Assembly (NCBI RefSeq): GCF_013623775.1
Contig: NZ_JABFAM010000004.1
Span: forward strand, 124,001-188,000
Origin: Rufibacter sp. XAAS-G3-1
GTDB lineage: Bacteria; Bacteroidota; Bacteroidia; Cytophagales; Hymenobacteraceae
Direction of reading: 5' to 3'
DNA: 64,000 nt
The position numbers and the translations under genes were made by a program. The notes beneath the pieces are model-generated. The model was not told the DNA's origin, did not search any database, and saw nothing but the letters and a program-made list of their open reading frames with translations. Every line of letters begins with the position of its first letter. The first letter of the stretch is position 1. Below, piece by piece: positions 7,817-19,162 of the stretch.

Positions 7817-8965
7817 CTAGTTACGGCTGTCTCTGGTCACCAACTCATTCTTCTGGGCTACTTCCAGAATAATCCCTTGCAGTACCCCAAATTGTTCTTC
7901 CAGCTTTCGGACTAACTGAAATTGAGCCCGGGCCCGCTGCAGATTATGTTCAGGGAAATGGATTTTATAGTAGTGGTCGCCGTCCAGGTAATCGGTGAGG
8001 AACCGCAAGCCCATCAGGAAAGGCAACAGCAATACGCCGTGCGCCAGAGACTCAATTTCGTTGGGGGTAAGGGCATGGGCGGTTTCCTCTAAAAAGCCCT
8101 CCGTAAAGCCTCTGAACAAGTCCATATCTACCCGGATCTTCCCTACATCAGCCTCGTCTTCCGGCGCTTTGTTAATGGTCGTGCGAATGGCATCGCCAAA
8201 GTCATAGGCCACAAAGCCAGGCATGACCGTGTCCAAATCTACCACGCACTGGGCTTTATTAGACTTGTTAAGCAATACGTTGTTAAACTTGGTGTCATTG
8301 TGGGTAATGCGCAGCGGTAGTTTTCCGGCCTGTCCCAGGTGATAAATGGTGCTCATGGCCACGGCACGCTCTTCAACAAAAGCAATTTCAGCCTCTACGC
8401 CTGACGCCCGTTCTACAGGATCTTTTTGCAGCACTTCCCTAAACAGCCGCAAGCGGTTCACCACATTATGGAAATCTGGGATAGTATCATGGAGCTGGCT
8501 CACGGGCAAGTCAGCCAACAAGGCCTGAAACCGCCCAAAAGCCTTTCCGCCCTGGTAGGCCAAAGCCTGCGATTCTACCACGTCATAGCTCACGGTATCT
8601 GGTATAAAATAATACACCCGCCAGTAGGAGCCATCGCTGTCTTTGTAGTACCACTCCCGTTCCTGCGTGGGCACCAAGGTCAGTACTTCTTGCGCTGGAT
8701 TGGCTTGCGGGTCTTGCTGCAACTTCGCGCGCAGATGCGCGGTCACCACTTGTATATTCTCCATGAGAGCGGGAATATTCTTGAACACATGGTGGTTTAT
8801 GCGCTGCAGTATATAATGAGGGTCTCCGGGGGGCAGGTTCTGCACATGATAGGTGTCATGGATGTGCCCAGTCCCGAAAGGCGTGACGTTCCCTATTTCT
8901 CCACGGGTAGCAAACTTAGAGAGGATCTTATTTAAGCTGGCCTTGGCCTTTTCTACTTCCATCAT
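7817..8965 (-). CDS. nahK: N-acetylhexosamine 1-kinase-like phosphotransferase
   Basis: Expected to phosphorylate GlcNAc or GalNAc at C1 using ATP, giving HexNAc-1-phosphate in the cytoplasm. About 382 residues; collinear with Bifidobacterium NahK as I recall it: FGTGHIHDTYHV, HYILQRINHHVFKNIPALM, WRVYYFIPDTVSYD, the catalytic loop RITHNDTKFNNVLL (Asp at about residue 224), the metal site VVDLDTVMPG, YDFGDAIR, and FLTDYLDGDHYYKIHFPEHNL. The start at 8963-8965 is chosen over an upstream Met overlapping the previous gene by 28 bp; AGGAGG lies 10 nt before it, although that sequence also encodes the end of the upstream protein. It sits 5 bp downstream of the nucleotidyltransferase, which would use its product. 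Substrate preference among hexosamines is not readable. Confidence 0.85.
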   Translation of the reverse strand: MMEVEKAKASLNKILSKFATRGEIGNVTPFGTGHIHDTYHVQNLPPGDPHYILQRINHHVFKNIPALMENIQVVTAHLRAKLQQDPQANPAQEVLTLVPTQEREWYYKDSDGSYWRVYYFIPDTVSYDVVESQALAYQGGKAFGRFQALLADLPVSQLHDTIPDFHNVVNRLRLFREVLQKDPVERASGVEAEIAFVEERAVAMSTIYHLGQAGKLPLRITHNDTKFNNVLLNKSNKAQCVVDLDTVMPGFVAYDFGDAIRTTINKAPEDEADVGKIRVDMDLFRGFTEGFLEETAHALTPNEIESLAHGVLLLPFLMGLRFLTDYLDGDHYYKIHFPEHNLQRARAQFQLVRKLEEQFGVLQGIILEVAQKNELVTRDSRN

Positions 8966-8970
8966 CGTCT

Positions 8971-9897
8971 TTAAGCCTCCTGTAAGTTCTTTTTCCACAA
9001 ATTTTCTGGGTAAACACCTGCCTCAATCAAGCTGCGCAGGGTTTTGACGGCCAACGGCTTATCTGCCGGATAAGTAACCCCAAACCATTTTTCAGGAGAG
9101 GAAAGCACTTTCACCTGAGCGCGCCCCGCTTTGACCAGGGCATCTACCACTCCCGGCAAAAAGAATTCGGCTTTAGGATCTGGCTGTTCAGCTTGTTGCC
9201 GGATGAAGCCGGTGAGATGTTCCTCAAAATACGGGAACACCGTAGGCGGGAACCCCATCAAATTCATGGAAACCACCTCTTCCCCGGTAAGGCGCACCTC
9301 CTCATCCTGGCCTTGGGCCACAATTCCGCGGCCTGTTGTAGCAATGTGGGTTTGCTCTGTTACGCTCCGCAGATAGCCGTTAGCATCAATAGCACAGATG
9401 CCTCTGGAGACGGCCCCATGCTCTGACAAGGTGTTGGCCAACCGGTACCCTACCAAACCAATCTCCTGGGCCTGGTTATGGGTAAGAAAATCACAGATGG
9501 CCTTAAACGAACGGAAGCCATAAAAATCATCGCCGTTAATGACGGCGAACGGTTCTTTTATTTTAGCCCCGGCTACCCAGATGGCGTGCGCGGTTCCCCA
9601 AGGCTTTACCCTATCAGCAGGCGCCTGCAGCCCTGCCGGCAGTTTATCCAGTTCCTGCAGAACATAGTCCACTTCAATCTGCCCGCTGAACTTATTCAGC
9701 ATAATGGCCTTGAATTCGTTTTCAATAGACTTCCGGATCACAAAGACTACTTTCCCGAACCCAGCCCGTATGGCGTCATAAATGGAATAGTCAATGATAG
9801 TTTCTCCATTGGGCCCAAAAGCGTCTATTTGCTTAAGGCTCCCATACCTACTGGCCATGCCCGCCGCCAGTACCAATAAGGTTGGTTTTATCTGCAT
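8971..9897 (-). CDS. Sugar-1-phosphate nucleotidyltransferase
   Basis: About 308-residue nucleotidyltransferase that would join a sugar-1-phosphate to NTP (probably UTP), releasing pyrophosphate. The N-terminus has the nucleotide-binding signature LVLAAGMASRYGSLKQID, followed by IIDYSIYDAIRAGFGKVVFVI; later come PWGTAHAIWVA, the metal site VINGDDFYG, VSMNLMGFPP and KWFGVTYPADK. These place it in the NTP-transferase superfamily near UTP-sugar pyrophosphorylases. Start is ATG at 9897; an adjacent in-frame GTG at 9900 is an alternative. First gene of the operon with nahK and the CBM9-like gene, so HexNAc-1-P is the likely substrate, making UDP-HexNAc. The sugar and nucleotide specificity are inferred from this pairing. 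Confidence 0.83.
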   Translation of the reverse strand: MQIKPTLLVLAAGMASRYGSLKQIDAFGPNGETIIDYSIYDAIRAGFGKVVFVIRKSIENEFKAIMLNKFSGQIEVDYVLQELDKLPAGLQAPADRVKPWGTAHAIWVAGAKIKEPFAVINGDDFYGFRSFKAICDFLTHNQAQEIGLVGYRLANTLSEHGAVSRGICAIDANGYLRSVTEQTHIATTGRGIVAQGQDEEVRLTGEEVVSMNLMGFPPTVFPYFEEHLTGFIRQQAEQPDPKAEFFLPGVVDALVKAGRAQVKVLSSPEKWFGVTYPADKPLAVKTLRSLIEAGVYPENLWKKNLQEA

Positions 9898-9933
9898 CAC
9901 TGTATAAGTTCCTAGAATTAATTACCGCATCTA

Positions 9934-10098
9934 AAAGCTTGTTTAAACTTTGGCTTTTGCGCTGCAAACGGCCCTAGCAAGAACCTGCGTTCGCGCTTTC
10001 ATGTCTTCCCAGCGCTGCTACGAAGTGCAAAAACCATTGCCGCAAACCTTACTTTTGCCAGTTGAGCTTACGAAGCTAAGAGCCAAACAAGCTCTTAG
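9934..10098. mobile_element. MITE-like element, degenerate copy in inverse orientation
   Basis: About 165 bp with ends AAGCTTGTTTAAA and AAACAAGCTCTT (inverse of AAGAGCTTGTTT). The interior matches the reverse complement of the copies at 10636 and 21967: GCAAGAACCTGCGTTCGCG, GCGCTGCTACG, and GCCGCAAACCTT. No transposase gene; movement would need one supplied in trans. Confidence 0.65.
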
Positions 10099-10429
10099 GC
10101 ACCAAAAGGCACCTCAATCACTTTTAAGCACAGACTCTTGCAGGCATCCTACAAAAGAGCATAACCCACTATTTCTAGCCCCATCCCTTTCGTTTACACT
10201 CTGTGCCCCAAGCGAAGCTAGCTCCCGTCATGCCTTTACCTTGCCAAGACAATCGCCTACTCTTATAACGGCTTAAGGCCAGCACAGGATAGCATACCCC
10301 GCAAGCCTGACATAGAGAAGAGATTGAAACTTACTTCTTCCTAAGCGCCTGCCCTACAAGCAATCAATTATATATTTCCGATCTAAAAATAGATTCTATT
10401 CCAATTGAAAGCAACTAAAATCACTAAAA

Positions 10430-10443
10430 TGTGCTCGAACACT
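10430..10443. promoter_or_regulatory. LacI-type operator-like site, GH3-distal pair, copy 1
   Basis: TGTGCTCGAACACT with central CG at 10436-10437. One mismatch from the perfect palindrome upstream of susC. Lies 466 bp before the GH3 start codon. Confidence 0.62.
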
Positions 10444-10460
10444 CCCGCTTTTTACCAATT

Positions 10461-10474
10461 TGTGCTCGAACACT
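10461..10474. promoter_or_regulatory. LacI-type operator-like site, GH3-distal pair, copy 2
   Basis: TGTGCTCGAACACT, identical to the copy at 10430, with a centre-to-centre distance of 31 bp. The distance equals that of the susC pair although the spacer sequence differs, which argues for functional constraint rather than chance. Confidence 0.65.
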
Positions 10475-10635
10475 AAGATTTAAGACCCTATCTCTATTAT
10501 GATGATGAAAAGTTTATTATAATTGCATTTACGCAAGCAGATAGGCCGCTTTTACACTGAAAACCAACCAAAACTGTCAGCGCGGCTGAATGGATTGCTT
10601 CTTACTTTAATTCTGCACAACCCTTAGGTTACCTT

Positions 10636-10797
10636 AGAGCTTGTTTAAATTTCAGGTTTGCTGGCTCAACTAGTCAGAGAAAGGTTCTGCGGAAGCGTTT
10701 TTTGAGCCGCGTAGCAGTGCTACGGGGCAAGAGAAAGACGAACGCAGGTTCTTTTTAGGGTTGTTTGCCGCACAAAGATGAAATGTAAACATGCTCT
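10636..10797. mobile_element. MITE-like element, copy 2
   Basis: 162 bp bounded by AGAGCTTGTTTAAATTTC and the inverse GAAATGTAAACATGCTCT. The interior GTCAGAGAAAGGTTCT, GAAGCGTTTTTTGAGCCGCG and GAACGCAGGTTCTTTTT are shared with the copy at 21967. No open frame for a transposase. Target duplication is unclear; the flanks are CTT and TAT. Confidence 0.72.
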
Positions 10798-10908
10798 TAT
10801 CTTTAACATGACACGCCACCAGTGAAGGACTCTAGCACCTCGTTTTCCTCCTCCTTCGTTCTTTGAGAAGTTTTGACACTAACCACTCCTTATATAAGAT
10901 AGCCCATC

Positions 10909-13335
10909 ATGACTAAAGTAAATTCCCTGGCTTTACTGTGCGTTTTGGTTCTGGTCTCCTCTTTCCAGCCCAAACCCGCTCCGCCTAAGAAGAACATCTA
11001 CCGCAAAGGGTGGATTGACCTGAACAAAAACGGCAAGAAGGACATCTACGAAGACCCAACCCAAGCGGTTGATGCACGGGTGAAAGATTTGCTAAGTCAG
11101 ATGAATCTGGAGGAAAAATCTTGCCAGATGGCTACGCTGTACGGGTGGCAGCGCATCTTGAAAGACCCAGTTCCTACCCCGCAGTGGAAAAATGAGATCT
11201 GGAAAGACGGCATTGCCAACATTGATGAGCACCTGAACGGATTTATCCAGTGGGGCAACATAGACAAGTCAAAATACTCCACAGATATAAAGCAGCACGT
11301 AGAGGGCATGAATGCGACCCAGCGTTTCTTCATTGAGGAAACCAGGCTGGGCATTCCGGTTGATTTCACCAATGAGGGCATTAGGGGCATTGAGGCGTAT
11401 GAGGCCACCGGCTTTCCCACCCAGCTGAACATGGGCATGACCTGGAACAAGGGGCTGGTGCAGCAGATGGGCCGCATTACCGGCCAGGAAGCCCGTGCCT
11501 TAGGGTACACCAACGTCTACGCCCCCATTCTGGACGTGGCCCGCGACCAACGCTGGGGCCGTCTGGAGGAAGTCTATGGAGAAGATCCTTACCTGACCGC
11601 CCGGTTGGGTGTGGCTATGACCCTGGGCCTGCAGGAAAACAACCAGGTGGCCGCTACGGCAAAACATTTCGCCGTGTATAGCGCTAACAAAGGCGCGCGC
11701 GAAGGACTTTCCCGAACCGACCCTCAAATAGCACCCAGGGAAGTGGAAGACGTATTGCTCTACCCCTTCAGAAAAGTGATTGAGGAAGCCAACCTTAAAG
11801 GCGTCATGAGCTCTTACAATGACTATGACGGCATACCGGTGACGGGAAGCAAGTACTGGCTCACTGACCGCCTGAGAACCGACTTCGGGTTTAAAGGCTA
11901 TGTAGTGAGCGACAGCGACGCGCTGGAGTACCTGGCCAACAAGCACCATGTGGCAGGCAACCTCAAAGAAGCCGTTTACCAGGCTTTTATGGCCGGCCTG
12001 AACGTGAGAACCACCTTCGCCCGGCCAGACAGCATTATCATCTATGTGAGACAATTGGTGAAAGAAGGCCGCATTCCAATGGAAGTCATTGACAGCCGGG
12101 TGGGTGACGTGCTGCGGGTGAAGTTCTCGGTAGGCCTTTTTGACACCCCCTACATCAGCAATGCGAAAGCAACCGAGAAATTAGTCAATAATTCTGCCCA
12201 CCAGGCAATAGCCCTGCAGGCGTCCAGGGAAAGCATTGTTTTGCTTAAAAACAAAAACAACGTTCTTCCCTTGGCTAAAAACAAAGGCACAGTAGCCGTC
12301 ATTGGCCCCAACGCCACCAATGTGGACTACGCCCATACGCACTACGGCCCACTGGCTTCTAAGAGCGTGAGCGTTTTAGAAGGCATCCAGAGCAAAGTAG
12401 GGGTAGACAAAGTGATCCATAGCAAAGGAAGCGAACTGGTAGACAAAAGATGGCCCGAAAGCGAACTGCTACCTGAGGCTCCTAACCCTGAAGAGCAGAA
12501 GCTGATTGATGAGGCGGTAGCCGCTGCTTCGCGCGCTGACCTGGCGGTTGTGGTGCTGGGCGGCAATACCAGAACCGCCGGGGAAAACAAGAGCCGCATT
12601 AGCCTTGACCTGCCGGGCCACCAGTTAGCGTTGGTGAAAGCCGTAAAGCAAACCGGCAAACCGGTGGTAGTCGTTTTGATAGGAGCGCAACCCATGACCA
12701 TTAACTGGATTGACAAAAACGTAGACGGCATCATCTATGCCGGTTACCCAGGGGTAAAAGGCGGGATAGCCGTAGCCGATGTGCTCTTTGGCGACTACAA
12801 TCCCGGCGGAAAACTGACCTTAACCTTTCCACGGTCGGTAGGGCAGCTTCCCTTCAACTTCCCTACCAAGCCGAACGCGCAGACAGACGAAGGGGAACAG
12901 GCGAAAGCCAAAGGGCTTCTGTACCCGTTTGGCCATGGCTTAAGCTACACCAAATTTGAGTATTTTCCCCTGCAAATAACCCCAGACAAACAAACCGCTA
13001 CCGGTAACATCACCATCTCCTTAACGGTCACCAACACGGGCAGTGTTGCCGGCGACGAGGTGGTTCAGTTGTACACCAGGGATGTGCTGAGCTCAGTGAC
13101 CACTTATGAGAAGAACCTGAGGGGCTTTGAACGCATACATTTAAAGCCTGGCGAAAGCAAAAAAGTATCGTTCACCCTGGTGCCAGACGACCTTAAGTTG
13201 TGGAACCGAGAGATGAAGCATGTAGTGGAACCCGGTGAATTCGCAGTAATGGTAGGCTCCTCTTCTGAGAGCATCAAGCAGAAAGGCCGGTTCTTGATTA
13301 CAGGCACAGATACCAGGGCCGCCATCACCAAGTAA
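10909..13335 (+). CDS. Glycoside hydrolase family 3 (beta-glucosidase/xylosidase type)
   Basis: 808-residue secreted or periplasmic retaining glycosidase that removes terminal beta-linked sugars. The N-terminal signal LALLCVLVLVSSFQPKPAPP is followed by a short calcium-loop-like WIDLNKNGKKDIYEDP. The GH3 TIM barrel follows: LGIPVDFTNEGIRGIE, FPTQLNMGMTWN, PILDVARDQRWGRLEEVYGEDPYL (in parts), TAKHFAVYS, and GYVVSDSDALEYL with the nucleophile Asp at about residue 335. The second alpha/beta domain begins near ESIVLLKNKNNVLPL (GPNATN, VVLGGNTRTAGENKSR), and the C-terminal FnIII-like domain has VTNTGSVAGDEVVQLY. Full length for the family. Exact specificity is not predictable. It is followed 8 bp after its stop by a perfect-looking hairpin, and an operator pair lies far upstream. 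Confidence 0.93.
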   Translation: MTKVNSLALLCVLVLVSSFQPKPAPPKKNIYRKGWIDLNKNGKKDIYEDPTQAVDARVKDLLSQMNLEEKSCQMATLYGWQRILKDPVPTPQWKNEIWKDGIANIDEHLNGFIQWGNIDKSKYSTDIKQHVEGMNATQRFFIEETRLGIPVDFTNEGIRGIEAYEATGFPTQLNMGMTWNKGLVQQMGRITGQEARALGYTNVYAPILDVARDQRWGRLEEVYGEDPYLTARLGVAMTLGLQENNQVAATAKHFAVYSANKGAREGLSRTDPQIAPREVEDVLLYPFRKVIEEANLKGVMSSYNDYDGIPVTGSKYWLTDRLRTDFGFKGYVVSDSDALEYLANKHHVAGNLKEAVYQAFMAGLNVRTTFARPDSIIIYVRQLVKEGRIPMEVIDSRVGDVLRVKFSVGLFDTPYISNAKATEKLVNNSAHQAIALQASRESIVLLKNKNNVLPLAKNKGTVAVIGPNATNVDYAHTHYGPLASKSVSVLEGIQSKVGVDKVIHSKGSELVDKRWPESELLPEAPNPEEQKLIDEAVAAASRADLAVVVLGGNTRTAGENKSRISLDLPGHQLALVKAVKQTGKPVVVVLIGAQPMTINWIDKNVDGIIYAGYPGVKGGIAVADVLFGDYNPGGKLTLTFPRSVGQLPFNFPTKPNAQTDEGEQAKAKGLLYPFGHGLSYTKFEYFPLQITPDKQTATGNITISLTVTNTGSVAGDEVVQLYTRDVLSSVTTYEKNLRGFERIHLKPGESKKVSFTLVPDDLKLWNREMKHVVEPGEFAVMVGSSSESIKQKGRFLITGTDTRAAITK

Positions 13336-13342
13336 ACACCCT

Positions 13343-13388
13343 GTTCTGTTTTAGGGCTGTTTCATGAAATACAGCCCTAAAACAGAAC
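13343..13388. repeat. Dispersed palindrome after GH3, probable hairpin terminator
   Basis: 46 nt: arms GTTCTGTTTTAGGGCTGT and ACAGCCCTAAAACAGAAC almost perfectly paired around TTCATGAAAT. It starts 8 bp after the GH3 stop codon, so it may end the transcript or protect its 3' end; there is no separate U tract. Confidence 0.85.
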
Positions 13389-13465
13389 TACTCCCATTCT
13401 CCTATAAGTAAGAAGAATGGGTGTGTCGTTCTCGTGCAAACCTGCCACAGGCACCTTTGGATAGG

Positions 13466-13507
13466 ACGCGTTTTAAGGCTATTTTGCTGAAAAAAGGCCT
13501 AAAACGT
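13466..13507. repeat. Dispersed palindrome, copy near 13466
   Basis: ACGCGTTTTAAGGCT and GGCCTAAAACGT arms with an A-rich centre; imperfect family member. Confidence 0.65.
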
Positions 13508-13615
13508 TTAAAATGCTTCCCCGGCCTGTCCCCCGCCAGGCCGGAAGAAAAACGTTTAAGCTTGCCAGGGGGACAAGCCAAGGAAAGCAGAGAGGCCTCC
13601 CCCCAGCCCCACTAA

Positions 13616-13953
13616 TGCGTTTGGGGGCTGTTTTGCGGAAAATAGGCTAGAAACGCAGAAACCGAAACGTAGAGACCAGGCACTGCCTTGTCTTGGGCAC
13701 GCATTGCTTTCTGCGGTTGGCTCTTTCTGCGGGGGCAGACATCCTCCCTTCGCCCCAGCGTTTCGCGGCTGTTTTAGGGGAAACAGGCCGGAAACGGCAT
13801 TAGTGTAGACACTCGTAGGAACTGCGCACACTACGAGGTCTTGGGAGCAGGCGGCATCGCGGAAGGGGGGCAGACAGAAAGTACTGGCGCGAGACTGAAG
13901 TCTCGTGACTGGGGATGAAGCGAGTCTCCAGACTCGCCGGGAACCACCAGCAG
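13616..13953. repeat. Modular intergenic repeat array, copy 1
   Basis: About 340 bp built from modules: family palindrome (13616-13657); a GTAGAGACCAGGCACTGCCT segment; GCGGGGGCAGACATCCTCCC plus CTTCGCCCCAGC; a second family palindrome (13758-13798); a CTACGAGGTCTT segment; then two dyads, CGAGACTGAAGTCTCG and GCGAGTCTCCAGACTCGC, ending GGGAACCACCAGCAG. The same modules in the same order recur at 18638-18986, and a shortened set at 21776-21937. No coding potential recognised; origin and function unknown. Confidence 0.75.
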
Positions 13954-14084
13954 GAGGGTGTGAGGTCAGGAAAATGCATTAGAGCATTCTAACAGAAGGA
14001 CAGGATGTAAGTAGCTATTCCCCAATTGGTTCCTCTTGCTCCTCCCTTCCTCCAAAGGTAAGTTATAGAATTTAAGACTAATCA

Positions 14085-18429
<4,345 letters not shown>

Positions 18430-18637
18430 GACAAGGAAAACAAGTGGCATCTCACGCAGAGAGCAACCTATGGCAGATGCTTAGGTTGGGAATAGTGCAT
18501 CTGATGTAGTCTTCGGTTTGAGGGTACATTCTGCCTTCCTTCCATTCTCCTAAAAGAATGATACGTGTGCAGGGCATTTGCGAACTTGCGGCAGGGTAAT
18601 CTGACTTCCGCAGGAGACTCCCCCAGCTCCTGGGATA

Positions 18638-18986
18638 CGTTTTGGGGCTGTTTTCCGAAAAACAGGGCAAAAACGGCAGGGGCGCTGTTGATTTCCCATC
18701 AGGGAGAAGTTATCTGGGTAAATCAGATTTCGGTAGAGACCCGGCACTGCCTTTTCTCGGGCACTCGTTGATTTCTACGGTTGGTTTTCTCTGCGGGGGC
18801 AGACATCCTCCCTTCGCCCCAGCGTTTTAGGGCTGTTTTGCGGAAAACAAGGCGGAAACGGCATTGGCGCAGACGCTCGCAGGTTTAAAGACGCTACGAG
18901 GTCTTTGGAACTGGCGACATCGCGGAAGCAGCCGGTTAGAAAGTACTGGCGCGAGTCTCCAGTCTCGCCGGAAACCACCAGCAGAT
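18638..18986. repeat. Modular intergenic repeat array, copy 2
   Basis: Same module order as 13616-13953: palindrome (18638-18675), GTAGAGACCCGGCACTGCCT, GCGGGGGCAGACATCCTCCC, palindrome (18820-18860), CGCTACGAGGTCTTTGGAA, GCGAGTCTCCAGTCTCGC and GGAAACCACCAGCAG. Here one of the two terminal dyads of copy 1 is missing. The inserted piece between palindrome and second module is also different, so modules appear to be exchanged or lost independently. Confidence 0.75.
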
Positions 18987-19034
18987 TGCATAAGGTAAGT
19001 TAAGGCTAGGAATAGCATTCAGACAAGAAAGAGG

Positions 19035-19092
19035 CGTAAAGATCAAATCTCCCCAGGGCAAAGGTATTGCTCTGGGGGATTTGATCTTTACG
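19035..19092. terminator. Long near-perfect hairpin downstream of GH89 gene
   Basis: CGTAAAGATCAAATC...GATTTGATCTTTACG: two 26-nt arms (19035-19060 and 19067-19092) with one or two mismatches and a loop of about 6 nt. It lies about 70 nt after the GH89 stop codon. No U tract follows in either direction, so it may stabilise the mRNA end instead of being a classical intrinsic terminator. Only one copy in the window. Confidence 0.55.
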
Positions 19093-19162
19093 TGGCCTAT
19101 CCCTCTACCCTTGATACTCCCCGCTGCCTTAGCTCCCAAAAGGACATTCAACCCTGCCCTTG

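Larger units (their letters stand above)
9898..10908. other. Divergent intergenic region with operators and MITE-like repeats
   Basis: About 1 kb between the divergent nucleotidyltransferase and GH3 genes. It holds two MITE-like elements (9934-10098 and 10636-10797), the paired operators (10430-10474), and otherwise sequence without recognisable coding content. The AT-rich stretch after the operators (10475-10540, with TTTATTATAATTGCATTT) is the best place for a GH3 promoter, but I do not see a convincing consensus. Nothing else supported. Confidence 0.65.
13336..14084. other. Repeat-filled spacer between GH3 and GH88 genes
   Basis: No gene. It contains palindrome copies at 13343 and 13466, a small dyad CCCATTCT/AGAATGGG (13395-13421), and a modular array from 13616 to 13953. 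The last 100 bp before the GH88 start have no recognised promoter box. Confidence 0.7.
18430..19162. other. Repeat-filled spacer between convergent GH2 and GH89 genes
   Basis: No gene supported. Contains a short dyad CCATTCTCC/AAGAATG region near 18541, the modular array 18638-18986 and a very strong 58-nt hairpin at 19035-19092. The two flanking genes converge, so any hairpin here can end either transcript. Confidence 0.7.

Noticed and set aside
13556-13831. 91-codon minus-strand frame in the GH3-GH88 spacer
   Set aside because: It lies entirely in the modular repeat array; a similar partial frame at 18775-18978 follows only from the repeat, with frame and stops not conserved.
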